Below, piece by piece: positions 9,331 through 17,850 of a DNA stretch of 64,000 bases (positions are counted from its first letter, which is position 1; every line of letters begins with the position of its first letter). The position numbers and the translations under genes were made by a program. The notes beneath the pieces are model-generated. The model was not told where the DNA came from, ran no database searches, and saw nothing but the letters and a program-made list of their open reading frames with translations. The DNA lies in the NCBI GenBank assembly GCA_963795715.1, contig CAWCIY010000002.1, forward strand, positions 310,001-374,000, given 5' to 3'. The stretch comes from JAFEDN01 sp963795715 (GTDB taxonomy: Bacteria > Pseudomonadota > Gammaproteobacteria > Coxiellales > Coxiellaceae).

Positions 9331-11055
9331 ATGAAATTATCACCAGAGCAATTGGCACAATATAAACAACAAGTTGAAAATCAGCTTCAAGCACTCACCC
9401 AAATCAGTGACGAAAAGCATATTCAAACAATCGCCGCAAAACTAGGCAACATTGATAATGAGGCTACCACCACGGTGCTCTGCGAGCTTCTAAAAAATCA
9501 GTTTAATAATACCAGCCTAGCAAATGCTTTCTATGACTTAGGAAAATTGTTGAAAGGCGGATGTAAGGACCACCAGAAATACCAAAATCTACTAAAAACT
9601 TTAGTGGCTAGTTCTGCCGCTTCTCCAACTGAATTAAAATCTGATTTGACATTTATTGAAATTAATGATAGTAATCGTGTGTTTGTGATTCAATTGATTA
9701 CTCTTTTAAAAGGGTTATATAAACGTAGTCAATACAATGCAACATTATGGGGAGCAGGATTAGCAGACACAATGTCAAAAACTCTTACAGGTCTAAAACG
9801 AGAAGAAATTGCTAAAAAATTTGAGGAAGCGGCAATAAATTTGTCAAAACGGCTGACTGCTACACCCTTAGCTCAGACTACAAACTCCCAAATTACTTCT
9901 CGAGATTTTATTAGCTCTGAAACCCATATTATCTCGGCTCACATAGATATAGACCAAAAAATTCGTGATGGAGTATCCGTTAGTTCTCACACCCAAATTC
10001 GTTTCTTTGAAGAACATAAAAATTCTACAACCAGTAGTACTGAAATTCAAATTTTTCCTGTTAAAGAAAATAAACAAAATAAGACCCAAATACCTGCTGA
10101 TATTGAGGAAGGCAGTAAACAATTAAAAAAATTAATCGCCGAAGTCGATGCCAAGTCCATTAAACCTATACAGATTAAAAATCTTTTAAAAGAAACCCAA
10201 AATCTGCAAAAAGCATTACTTTCATATGATTCCAAACTCAGTGAGCAAAAATTTCAAGCTGAGGGTGAGCATAAAGAATATCAAGCTTATCTGCAGAATT
10301 TTTTACAAGAACAAAGCGCTTCCTCCCTTAGCGAAATCCACTCTAAATTTGAAGATGAAGTAAAAAATTGCATGTTATATCAAAACTATTTGGATGAATT
10401 AGAATCCATGAATGGAATTTCTAAAAAACTATTGACAATTTTGCCAAAAAGTATTGATGAAGATAAACAGTTAAAAGTTTTAGTCCAATCTTATCAGTCA
10501 GGCAAAACTGGTTCACATCTTTCATTTTCAGCATGGCAAAACTGGTATGGCTTAGAAAAAACGAAATCATTACTGCAAGCCTTATTAAAAAACAAGATAG
10601 AAGAATCACTTCAACGGCAGTCTATTTTGAAAAATAATTCTGAATTAGGTTTATTCTTGCAAAACTATATCAGTGATGTATCCGCAAAGATATTGGAAAT
10701 TGGACAAGCCAAACAAAGTATTGCATCTTACTTGCAAGAGACACAAAAAACTGAAGAAAATTTGTTAAAAATACAAAAATTAGGTGGAGATTGCGATCGT
10801 TTAGAAATCCTAAAACAAGAATTTGATAATATGTTAATAATACTTAGCACTGACAGACATAAATTAACCCGTTCTGATCCAAAAACTAAAAGTTCTTCTA
10901 TTAAGAGCTTCAGTTCCAAATCCGTCTATGATGAAATCCATGATAAAACTCTTGAGATTGCTGCTCAATTAAGAGAATATCAAGGTACTTTATTTAAACT
11001 GGTACATTCACAGAAAGAACAAAGTTCAGTATCCTACACACTCAGCAGCACTTAA
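9331..11055 (+). CDS. Hypothetical coiled-coil protein, 574 residues
   Basis: No family recognised. The protein is hydrophilic, rich in Lys, Glu, Gln and Ser, without signal peptide or membrane segment. Residues about 260-520 have long heptad-like helical stretches (for example EEGSKQLKKLIAEVDAKSIK and KTKSLLQALLKNKIEESLQR). The C terminus is serine-rich (SSSIKSFSSKSV, ending SVSYTLSST), a composition often seen in type IV secretion substrates, but that alone is weak evidence. Start ATG 9331 has a GAAAGG site about 12 bases upstream. It lies between the ankyrin/peptidase-like gene and the Tae4/Tai4 pair, in an accessory region. Confidence 0.75.
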   Translation: MKLSPEQLAQYKQQVENQLQALTQISDEKHIQTIAAKLGNIDNEATTTVLCELLKNQFNNTSLANAFYDLGKLLKGGCKDHQKYQNLLKTLVASSAASPTELKSDLTFIEINDSNRVFVIQLITLLKGLYKRSQYNATLWGAGLADTMSKTLTGLKREEIAKKFEEAAINLSKRLTATPLAQTTNSQITSRDFISSETHIISAHIDIDQKIRDGVSVSSHTQIRFFEEHKNSTTSSTEIQIFPVKENKQNKTQIPADIEEGSKQLKKLIAEVDAKSIKPIQIKNLLKETQNLQKALLSYDSKLSEQKFQAEGEHKEYQAYLQNFLQEQSASSLSEIHSKFEDEVKNCMLYQNYLDELESMNGISKKLLTILPKSIDEDKQLKVLVQSYQSGKTGSHLSFSAWQNWYGLEKTKSLLQALLKNKIEESLQRQSILKNNSELGLFLQNYISDVSAKILEIGQAKQSIASYLQETQKTEENLLKIQKLGGDCDRLEILKQEFDNMLIILSTDRHKLTRSDPKTKSSSIKSFSSKSVYDEIHDKTLEIAAQLREYQGTLFKLVHSQKEQSSVSYTLSST

Positions 11056-11150
11056 CTCATTTAGTATTATTAAAATGAAATTACGGTATTGTTTTTCAAT
11101 ATTTACTTTGTTACACTCATAAATCAAGTAATTAATACAAGGAAATGTAT

Positions 11151-11654
11151 ATGCCAAGACCTTCATTTCATTTAGCGTGGCTTGCTTCGCAAAGAATTTA
11201 TGATCCAAATCAACCATCAGAAAAAGTAGCACAAATAATTGGTGGTAAAGTTGATTATAATATACATCTCCCGGCTAATAAAGGCGGATGGTCAAACACT
11301 TGTGCGGTTCGGATGAGTTATATACTTAATTATTCTGGCATACATATTCCATTTGAATATGACAAAACAGTATCGGGTGCAGATGGTAAATGGTATTTTC
11401 ATTACGTTAGGGACGTCATTAATTTTTTAAAATTTCATTGGGGTAAACCAGATATTGTAAGTAAATACCCACCCAGTAATCATAGAGAATTGTCTGGAAA
11501 AAAAGGAATTATTTTGTTTGTAATTTCTGGATGGACTGACGCAGGAGGACATGCAACATTATGGAATGGTTCACGATGTTACGACCATTGTTATTTTAAT
11601 GAACCTGGTGCATATTATCATACTGATTATGCTAATTTTTGGTTTCTCTCATGA
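11151..11654 (+). CDS. Tae4-family peptidoglycan amidase toxin
   Basis: A type VI amidase effector 4 homologue: a D,L-endopeptidase that cuts peptidoglycan peptide stems. Counting from the upstream ATG 11145, the catalytic triad is Cys53 (WSNTCAVRMSY), His136 (DAGGHATLWNG) and Asp147 (RCYDHCYF). Known Tae4 enzymes use Cys44/His126/Asp137, so the spacing agrees within one residue, and Cys145/Cys149 match the known disulfide pair Cys135/Cys139. VSGADGKWYFHYVRDV and GKKGIILFVISGW are also family patterns. I place the start at 11151 because AAGGA (11139-11143) is 7 bases from it, giving 167 residues. No signal peptide. The immunity gene overlaps its stop codon. No type VI structural genes are visible in the window. 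Confidence 0.93.
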   Translation: MPRPSFHLAWLASQRIYDPNQPSEKVAQIIGGKVDYNIHLPANKGGWSNTCAVRMSYILNYSGIHIPFEYDKTVSGADGKWYFHYVRDVINFLKFHWGKPDIVSKYPPSNHRELSGKKGIILFVISGWTDAGGHATLWNGSRCYDHCYFNEPGAYYHTDYANFWFLS

Positions 11655-12082
11655 AAAAATCATTTCTAATTACATTGACTTTTTTTTATATGAACAGTTA
11701 CGCTGCTAATTCGTATCATCTGCCTGACGCTGCATATCGTCCTTATGGGCAGAATTATAGGGATATCGCACTTACTTATTGTGTTGCCAGGGCTTACCGA
11801 TCCGAACCAAAAGCATCAGAAGATGCTATCTATAGTTCTAGTGGAATAGATAATTGGACACGCTATGATTTGGAAAATAATACTGGGCAGATAGAAAAAT
11901 TAGTTAATAAATATCTTTCTCGGGAGTATCACTCTTTTGAAGGACCTAGTATTAAATTAAATTTAATGAAATGTATGGATATGTATCATAGTAAAGAACT
12001 AGATGCATTGGTAAAAAAATATGTCAGGAAGCCAAATCGAACTTATGTCCAAGATTATCCTGAAGGTGATCATTTATCCTAG
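11651..12082 (+). CDS. Tai4-family periplasmic immunity protein
   Basis: 143 residues with a signal peptide (MKKSFLITLTFFYMNSYAAN), as expected for a protein that blocks an amidase in the periplasm. The body fits the Tai4 pattern: NYRDIALTYCVARAY, ASEDAIYSSSGIDNW, and LNLMKCMDMYHSKELDALVKKYV. Start ATG 11651 overlaps the tae4 stop as ATGA, so translation is coupled; the frame is open further up to TTG 11639 inside tae4. Known Tai4 dimers bind the Tae4 active site. The pair arrangement (toxin first, immunity second) is the standard one. Confidence 0.9.
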   Translation: MKKSFLITLTFFYMNSYAANSYHLPDAAYRPYGQNYRDIALTYCVARAYRSEPKASEDAIYSSSGIDNWTRYDLENNTGQIEKLVNKYLSREYHSFEGPSIKLNLMKCMDMYHSKELDALVKKYVRKPNRTYVQDYPEGDHLS

Positions 12083-12116
12083 TAAACTTTGCCCTAAAAT
12101 CTGTGGAACAAAGCAA

Positions 12117-12389
12117 TTAAATCTGCTTAGTTGGGGCCTCTCCTCCCGTAGAAGCGGCTCCCAGAGCATGGAGGGCGTCTAAAACTCTGCTTAACATGCT
12201 GCTACGGTGTTCAGAAGTCAAATCAGGCATGTTTTCTTCCTCAGCAACTTGTAATTCGCGGGCGTCATATTCCCATTGATGCAAAATTTTTATTTTTTGC
12301 TCTTTAGTCAAAGATTTGTCTTTGACTACCTCCATAGGTTCGCCGTAAACGCTGGTTGGATCCAATAATGCATCTTCCAATTTGCTCAT
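12117..12389 (-). CDS. Small conserved-looking hypothetical protein
   Basis: 90 residues from MSKLEDALLDPTSVYGEP, acidic, no signal peptide, containing SLTKEQKIKILHQWEYDARE and MPDLTSEHRSSMLSRVLDAL. The start at 12389 makes an ATGA overlap with the stop of the upstream membrane-protein gene, so I prefer it to the longer frame from 12413. This coupling suggests the two proteins act together. Function unknown. Confidence 0.78.
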   Translation of the reverse strand: MSKLEDALLDPTSVYGEPMEVVKDKSLTKEQKIKILHQWEYDARELQVAEEENMPDLTSEHRSSMLSRVLDALHALGAASTGGEAPTKQI

Positions 12390-12781
12390 GCTGTAAATCT
12401 CAAAAATCCACACACTATTAAGAATATTGCTAATAATAAAGCTAAAACCGATAAAGAGAAATAGGCAATTTTACGGTGATGGAAATATTCCATCGTTTCC
12501 GGAACAGCATGGGGAAAATTCAATCGAACAATTCCCTTTATTAGGGTAACCCAAGCCAAAATGGTAATGACTATCCGCCAATCGGGTACCCAGACATTAT
12601 GCACTAAAACCATTAATATTCCCAAAATGATGGAAATAAAAGCAGTCAGGGTAATCGTGGCTGGTTCCTGTACCCATTGTTGAAAAGTCCTAAAGAAAAC
12701 ACGATGATTGAATATCATACTTAAACTGATAACCAAAAGGTATACACCTAAAGCGCGGGCCAAAAAAATTGAAACTTCCAT
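12386..12781 (-). CDS. Small four-helix inner-membrane protein
   Basis: 131 residues with four predicted transmembrane segments: ARALGVYLLVISLSMIF, TLTAFISIILGILMVLVH, IVITILAWVTLIKGIV and FSLSVLALLLAIFLIVCGF. The start at 12781 has AGGAG with 6-base spacing; a TTG two codons upstream is less likely. No family recognised beyond an integral membrane protein. It is cotranscribed with the 90-residue gene that begins in its stop codon. Confidence 0.82.
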   Translation of the reverse strand: MEVSIFLARALGVYLLVISLSMIFNHRVFFRTFQQWVQEPATITLTAFISIILGILMVLVHNVWVPDWRIVITILAWVTLIKGIVRLNFPHAVPETMEYFHHRKIAYFSLSVLALLLAIFLIVCGFLRFTA

Positions 12782-12840
12782 GTTCAACTCCTTCCTTGAT
12801 TGATCTTTGTTAATTATAGATCATGAATAATAACTTGCCA

Positions 12841-12866
12841 GCGATTTCCTCTTAAGAGGAAATCGC
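12841..12866. repeat. 26-bp perfect palindrome
   Basis: GCGATTTCCTCTT (12841-12853) followed directly by its reverse complement (12854-12866). It lies in the 190-base gap between the icd stop (12972) and the next gene on the same strand and could serve as transcription terminator or as part of the adjoining repeat element. Confidence 0.75.
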
Positions 12867-12879
12867 TTCCTGGTTTTAA

Positions 12880-12958
12880 TCCTGAATCCTGGCCAAGCCA
12901 GGACTCAGGAATGAAGGGGGAGATCGCTCCGCTCTTCTCCCCCTTACGACCCCCATCA
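12880..12958. repeat. Dispersed palindromic repeat, family A (degenerate copy)
   Basis: Two hairpins in tandem: CCTGAATCCTGGC / GCCAGGACTCAGG, then GAAGGGGGAG...CTCCCCCTTAC (12914-12948) and a CCCCCATC tail. The same order recurs at about 16.2, 17.8 (opposite strand), 34.4 and 44.6 kb. This copy's second palindrome is imperfect. Confidence 0.75.
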
Positions 12959-12971
12959 GGAAAGGACTGTT

Positions 12972-14228
12972 CTATAAATTAGAGATCAAAGCATCTCCAA
13001 AAGCCGAGCAGCTGACTTCTTTAGCGCTTTGCATAAGTCTTGCAAAGTCATAAGTAACCGTTTTATTTTTTATGGTTATTTCCACGGCTTTTATAATTCT
13101 ATTCGCTGCTTCAGTCCATCCAATATGTCTTAGCATCATCTCCGCTGAAAGAATTAAAGAGCCAGGATTCACTTTGTTTTGCCCTGCATACTTGGGTGCA
13201 GTGCCGTGAGTGGCCTCAAATAAAGCAACACGATCGCTTAAGTTGGCGCCGGGAGCAATACCAATGCCTCCCACTTGAGCAGCCAAAGCATCGGAAATAT
13301 AGTCACCATTTAAATTTAGTGTCGCAATCACGCTATATTCTATAGGCCGCAGCAAAATTTGTTGCAGAAAGGCGTCAGCGATCATATCCTTGATAATGAT
13401 CTTTTTATGCGTTTTTGGGTTTTCAAGCTCATGCCAGGGACCACCGTCCAAAGGTTTGGCGCCAAATTCTTTACGAGCTAAAGCATAGCCCCAATCTTTA
13501 AAAGCGCCTTCTGTGAATTTCATGATATTGCCTTTATGAACCAAAGTTACTGAATCACGGTCATTATCAATGGCGTATTGTATAGCCCGTCTTATTAAAC
13601 GCGTGCTGCCCTCCTCCGAAACTGGTTTTATACCAATCGCACTGCTGGCTGGAAAACGAATCTTGACGACTTTCATGTCATTACGTAGAAAGTCAATCAC
13701 TTTCTTGACCTCTGTGCTGGAAGCAGGCCATTCGATACCGGCATAAATATCTTCAGAATTTTCTCTAAAAATAACCATATCAACATTCCATGGTTCCTTT
13801 ACCGGGCTGGGGGTACCGTCAAAATAACGCACCGGCCTTAAACAAACATATAAATCTAAATCTTGACGCAAAGCTACGTTTAAGGAACGGATGCCGCCCC
13901 CTACTGGAGTGGTCAATGGGCCTTTGATACCTACACTATATTCGCGTAACGCTTCCATAGTTTCAGCAGGCAGCCATTGGTCTTTGCCATAAACATGCGT
14001 AGCTTTTTCTCCAGCATATATTTCCATCCAGCTGATTTGTTTTTTGCCTTGATAAACTTTTTCTACAGCGGCATCCACCACTTTACGCATTACTGGAGTG
14101 ATATCTACCCCTATCCCGTCACCTTCTATAAAAGGGATAATGGGTTTATTGGGCACATTTAAAGACAAATCACCATTAACGGTAATTTTTTCCCCAGTTT
14201 TGGGAACTTGTATATGCTGGTATGTCAT
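12972..14228 (-). CDS. icd: NADP-dependent isocitrate dehydrogenase
   Basis: TCA-cycle enzyme oxidising isocitrate to 2-oxoglutarate. The start at 14228 (MTYQHIQVPKTGEKITV) has AAGGAG 10 bases upstream and aligns with the E. coli N terminus; the frame is open to 14261 but those residues have no support. About 418 residues, normal length. Landmarks: PIIPFIEGDGIGVDITP, the phosphorylatable-serine loop GGIRSLNVALRQDLDLY, ENSEDIYAGIEW, HKGNIMKFTEGAF, NLNGDYISDALAAQVGGIG and ATHGTAPKYAGQ. It follows queA on the same strand, 29 bases downstream. Confidence 0.97.
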   Translation of the reverse strand: MTYQHIQVPKTGEKITVNGDLSLNVPNKPIIPFIEGDGIGVDITPVMRKVVDAAVEKVYQGKKQISWMEIYAGEKATHVYGKDQWLPAETMEALREYSVGIKGPLTTPVGGGIRSLNVALRQDLDLYVCLRPVRYFDGTPSPVKEPWNVDMVIFRENSEDIYAGIEWPASSTEVKKVIDFLRNDMKVVKIRFPASSAIGIKPVSEEGSTRLIRRAIQYAIDNDRDSVTLVHKGNIMKFTEGAFKDWGYALARKEFGAKPLDGGPWHELENPKTHKKIIIKDMIADAFLQQILLRPIEYSVIATLNLNGDYISDALAAQVGGIGIAPGANLSDRVALFEATHGTAPKYAGQNKVNPGSLILSAEMMLRHIGWTEAANRIIKAVEITIKNKTVTYDFARLMQSAKEVSCSAFGDALISNL

Positions 14229-14257
14229 AATTCTTTTTCTCCTTAATACAGTTGCCG

Positions 14258-15295
14258 TCATTTTAGCATGTTCGAAATAAACATGGCATCACCGTAACTG
14301 AAAAATCGAAAATTTTCAGCTATAGCAATTTGATAAGCTTTCATCACTAAATCATATCCACCAAAAGCTGCAACCAGCATTAGTAATGTTGATTTAGGAA
14401 GATGAAAATTGGTCAAAAGTGCATCCACGCACTTGAACTGATAGCCCGGGCGAATGAACAAGTTAGTTTCACCGCTAAAAGGAAGTAATGTACCTGATTG
14501 GGCTGCGGTTTCTAAGCAGCGGGTAACCGTAGTTCCTACAGCGATGATACGTCCTCCTTGGCTTCGGCATTCTAAAATAGTTTCGCAGGTTTCAGGAGTA
14601 AGACTCATCAATTCACTGTGCATTTTATGTAAATTCAATGCCTCAACACGTACTGGTTGAAAGGTGCCCGCTCCTATGTGCAAAGTCAAATAAACAATTT
14701 TTACTCCTAAAGCTTGTACTGCAGAAAACAGCTGGTTATCAAAGTGAAGACCTGCCGTGGGTGCTGCGACCGAGCCGGAGTGTTGGGCGTAAATCGTTTG
14801 ATATCTTTCTATATCAAAATCCCTAGAGGCGCGTTCAATATAAAGAGGTAAAGGAATCGAACCATTTTGATTTAAAAGCTCAAGTAAATTTAATTCGGTG
14901 TGAAAATGCAAATGAAACAAATCATTTTGACGCTCCAAAACTGTGACGGGAGTTCCTGCTAAAAATATTTGGCTTCCTGATTTAGGCGATTTGCTAAAAC
15001 GTAAATGCGCCAATGCTTCATTGTTAGATAAAATTCGTTCGATTAAGCACTCTATCTTTCCACCACTGGCTTTAACGCCAAATAGACGTGCTGGTATCAC
15101 TTTAGTATCATTTAAAACAAGTGCATCACCTGCTTTCAGCAAAGCTAAGATATCGGTAAACTTTTGTGGTTTTATTTCATGAGTTAGCGTATTTAAAGTT
15201 AATAACCGGCTGGCACTGCGCTGCCTGAGCGGATACTGGGCAATGAGTTGCGAAGGTAAATCGAAATTGAAGTCATTAATATGATCGTAAGCCAT
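14258..15295 (-). CDS. queA: S-adenosylmethionine:tRNA ribosyltransferase-isomerase
   Basis: Makes epoxyqueuosine on tRNA from preQ1 by transferring the ribosyl part of SAM. 345 residues, full length. Landmarks: DFNFDLPSQLIAQYPLRQR at the N terminus, LNDTKVIPARLFGVKASGG, HSGSVAAPTAGLHFD, VYLTLHIGAGTFQPVR, SQGGRIIAVGTTVTRCLE and the C-terminal TNFHLPKSTLLMLVAAF. ATG 15295 gives MAYDHINDFNF; another ATG lies 5 bases further up in a different frame. No strong ribosome site is visible. Same strand as icd. Confidence 0.96.
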   Translation of the reverse strand: MAYDHINDFNFDLPSQLIAQYPLRQRSASRLLTLNTLTHEIKPQKFTDILALLKAGDALVLNDTKVIPARLFGVKASGGKIECLIERILSNNEALAHLRFSKSPKSGSQIFLAGTPVTVLERQNDLFHLHFHTELNLLELLNQNGSIPLPLYIERASRDFDIERYQTIYAQHSGSVAAPTAGLHFDNQLFSAVQALGVKIVYLTLHIGAGTFQPVRVEALNLHKMHSELMSLTPETCETILECRSQGGRIIAVGTTVTRCLETAAQSGTLLPFSGETNLFIRPGYQFKCVDALLTNFHLPKSTLLMLVAAFGGYDLVMKAYQIAIAENFRFFSYGDAMFISNMLK

Positions 15296-15337
15296 GCCAT
15301 AGTCTATACTTAAGCTATTGATATTTGGAATTTTATC

Positions 15338-16189
15338 ATGTTGTTCAAAAAAAGTAAATTAGGATTGAGATTACTGCGTCAGTCTGGCAGAGTTTTTAGA
15401 GAAGAAAAAAAATTATGGCTTTTGCCTTTAATTGGGCGAGGCTTTTTCTTCCTCATTTTAGTAACCATTTCTTTTTTAGTTTGGAAAATCCGCTCGGGAG
15501 ACCTGTATTCAAAACTAACTTTAGGTGATTTTTTAATAATCTATTTAATTGTCATATTGGCATTATGGATTGGTAACATTATTTCTACTTATTTTAATGC
15601 GGCTCTCATTTCTGGTTTGAAACAATATGAACAGCATCAACTGGTCTCTTTAAAAATTGCCTTAACCCAGGCCTGGAGTCACTTGTGGGGTATTTTCATT
15701 ATGATACTAGCCTATTTTACAGTAGGCGCATGGGCCGCTTTATTCCGAAATCGCTCTTCAACTACCAGCCGTTTTAATAAGCTATTGTTAGGATTACCTT
15801 GGATATTTGCCTCTTTTTTTGTATCAACCTTAGTAACGGATACTAACAGAAGTTATTTCCAAAATCTTCGCCGTTCTAGTCAGTTGATGTTTGATATTGC
15901 GGGGAGCCAACCTCAATTTAATTTTAGTTTTTTTTGGATAAGCATAGTACTCCGTTTTATCAGCTTTGTTCCGATGTTGATAGGTTTACAATTACATCAG
16001 TCCATTTGGAGAATTTTCGGAACGGTTTTAACGTTTTTTATCTTGCTACTAGTTGCAGTTTTTTTTAATGGAGTTAATGTAACGCTACATTATGCACTGT
16101 ACCAATATTTCGCTTATGGTAAGACTTTTAAAAATTTTCAATCTACCGATCTTGCTGAAAGTATCGGCCGTGAACAATGGCTTGATTGA
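15338..16189 (+). CDS. DUF6159-like multi-pass membrane protein
   Basis: 283 residues with about six hydrophobic segments: FFFLILVTISFLVW, FLIIYLIVILALWIGNI, LWGIFIMILAYFTVGAW, LPWIFASFFVSTLV, FFWISIVLRFISFVPMLIG and VLTFFILLLVAVFFNGVNV. The N terminus (FKKSKLGLRLLRQSGRVFREEKKLWLLP) is basic and cytoplasmic. It resembles the uncharacterised DUF6159 membrane family in layout. Divergent from queA and convergent with the MATE gene. Function unknown. Confidence 0.8.
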   Translation: MLFKKSKLGLRLLRQSGRVFREEKKLWLLPLIGRGFFFLILVTISFLVWKIRSGDLYSKLTLGDFLIIYLIVILALWIGNIISTYFNAALISGLKQYEQHQLVSLKIALTQAWSHLWGIFIMILAYFTVGAWAALFRNRSSTTSRFNKLLLGLPWIFASFFVSTLVTDTNRSYFQNLRRSSQLMFDIAGSQPQFNFSFFWISIVLRFISFVPMLIGLQLHQSIWRIFGTVLTFFILLLVAVFFNGVNVTLHYALYQYFAYGKTFKNFQSTDLAESIGREQWLD

Positions 16190-16194
16190 TCAGA

Positions 16195-16340
16195 AATTCT
16201 CGGGATTTTCAATCCCGAAAATTTCTTCCCTGTTTTTACGCGATGCTCGGCAAAGCCTGCGCTCGCGCTCAAGGGGGAGAATCGCGATTCTCCCCCTTGA
16301 GAATCCCCCATCGCGTAAGGAAAAAATCCCGGGAATGGCT
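16195..16340. repeat. Dispersed palindromic repeat, family A (long copy)
   Basis: The centre is a perfect 28-bp palindrome, AAGGGGGAGAATCG joined to CGATTCTCCCCCTT (16271-16298), identical to the copy at 34390-34417. Outside it lie a CGGCAAAGCC hairpin and outer inverted arms (TCGGGATTTTC...TTACGCGATG against CATCGCGTAA...AATCCCGGGA). It fills the gap between two convergent genes and may act as a bidirectional terminator. Confidence 0.85.
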
Positions 16341-16362
16341 GTTGATTGATCAGAGAGGGAGC

Positions 16363-17718
16363 TTACTGCGTTTGTTTTCCCCAGCGCCAAAGGATAGTAG
16401 CGGCGCCTAGAAGCATTGCAGAAGTGGTTCCTAAAGCCAGTCCATAGATTCCCCAATGAAAAATAAAAGCAAAAATATAGCTCAAAGGAATTCCAATAAA
16501 CCAAAGACAAACTATACCTATGTACATGGGGAAACGCGTGTCGAATAAGCCGCGCAATGCTCCGGTCATTACGTTTCTAACTGAATCAAATGTCATGGAA
16601 AAAGCCATAATCAAAAACAACCACCGTGTGATATGAAAAGTTAATGAATTAGTAGGATCGGCAGTATTTAGATAAAATGAAGCCAAAAGTTTAGGAAACA
16701 ACACAAATATGCACCCTGCTATAATCGACCATAAAAGAGCGATTCTTAAGCTAGCGTATCCTAAACTTTTAATTTCGTGAAATTGGCCACTTCCCTTGGC
16801 TTGACCCACAGCAATCCCACTGGCTTGGGAAAGCGCAAAAATGGGTACTACGATTAAAAATAAAAATTGATTGACAATTTGATAGGCCGCTAAAGCATTC
16901 GTGCCAATCCATCCAACCATGATTGCACCGATAAACATACTGATCATTTCAGCGCTCATCTGCAAACTCATGGGCCAACCGAGTTTAAACATCTGTTTTA
17001 AATATTCTTTGCTTTTATGGGCCCGAAAATTAAAAAGCTCAAATTGAGTAAAACTCTTGCGCCACCATAAAAAAGCAAACATCAGTAAAACACTAAACCA
17101 AACCTGAGCAGCCATAGCATAACCCAAGCCTGCAACACCCAATGCTGGAAAACCGAATTTTCCAAAAATAAGTACATAGGCGGTAATGAGCAAAATGATT
17201 ACGCTGAGAGAACTGGTGATAATCACTAAACGTTGTTGATGAGTGCCATAACAAAGTTGTTGATTACAAATCGCAATCAAAATCGGGATAACTGCAAACA
17301 TATAAGCATGAAAAAATTGTGTAACCAACGGAATAAGATGTGGCGGTTCGCCAAAGTGTAATAATATCTTGCCCATAAACCAAAATAAGCACATCAAGGG
17401 AATGCTGATTGCCAGCGCCAAGGTCCAACCGAGCTGCATAAAGCTTCCGATAGCGAGAAAATTTTTAGCCCCGTAAGCATGCCCGATTAGAATACTGAGG
17501 GAAAATAAGATAGACATCCCCACTACCAAGATGGTGATTTGCGTACTAATCATCAACGCGCTGGCAGCCAATACTTCGTGACCCAGATGCGACAACATGA
17601 TCATACATAAAAAACCGCTGGCTACAGTAAGCAGCTGTGTCCCCGCCATGGTAAGGGCCAAGGGTATAATTTTTTTTGTGGCAGTTTTAATACTGGTAGG
17701 ATCTAATGTAGGTTTCAT
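16363..17718 (-). CDS. MATE-family efflux transporter
   Basis: Na+- or H+-driven multidrug exporter of the inner membrane. 451 residues and 12 hydrophobic segments, the family norm. It has the two-fold MATE layout: N-terminal half from IPLALTMAGTQLLTVASGFL with MSILFSLSILIGHAYGA, C-terminal half from LGWPMSLQMSAEMISMFIGA with ALSQASGIAVGQAKGSG. The second half matches the family signature of GxA-x-GQ-x-G. Substrate not deducible. Convergent with the DUF6159-like gene. Confidence 0.93.
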   Translation of the reverse strand: MKPTLDPTSIKTATKKIIPLALTMAGTQLLTVASGFLCMIMLSHLGHEVLAASALMISTQITILVVGMSILFSLSILIGHAYGAKNFLAIGSFMQLGWTLALAISIPLMCLFWFMGKILLHFGEPPHLIPLVTQFFHAYMFAVIPILIAICNQQLCYGTHQQRLVIITSSLSVIILLITAYVLIFGKFGFPALGVAGLGYAMAAQVWFSVLLMFAFLWWRKSFTQFELFNFRAHKSKEYLKQMFKLGWPMSLQMSAEMISMFIGAIMVGWIGTNALAAYQIVNQFLFLIVVPIFALSQASGIAVGQAKGSGQFHEIKSLGYASLRIALLWSIIAGCIFVLFPKLLASFYLNTADPTNSLTFHITRWLFLIMAFSMTFDSVRNVMTGALRGLFDTRFPMYIGIVCLWFIGIPLSYIFAFIFHWGIYGLALGTTSAMLLGAATILWRWGKQTQ

Positions 17719-17784
17719 AACAATTTAACAAAAATCGCCCCTTTCGGTTTCGATTAGAGAGTTTAGAATAACAATGATTACTTC

Positions 17785-17850
17785 CCCTCCCGATGAGGGG
17801 TCGCAATGGAAAGTGGGATCTGGCTTTGCCAGAGCCCAGGATTCAAACAA
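17785..17850. repeat. Dispersed palindromic repeat, family A (diverged, opposite orientation)
   Basis: CCCGATGAGGGGTCGCAATGG followed by CTGGCTTTGCCAG matches the reverse complement of the 34.4-kb copy (tail CCCCCATC plus the TTGGCAAAGCCAA hairpin), with the central palindrome decayed. It sits between the MATE and sugar porter genes. Confidence 0.6.

Noticed and set aside
11151..12082. Type VI secretion locus
   Set aside because: Only the effector-immunity pair is present; no tss, hcp or vgrG genes are in the window.
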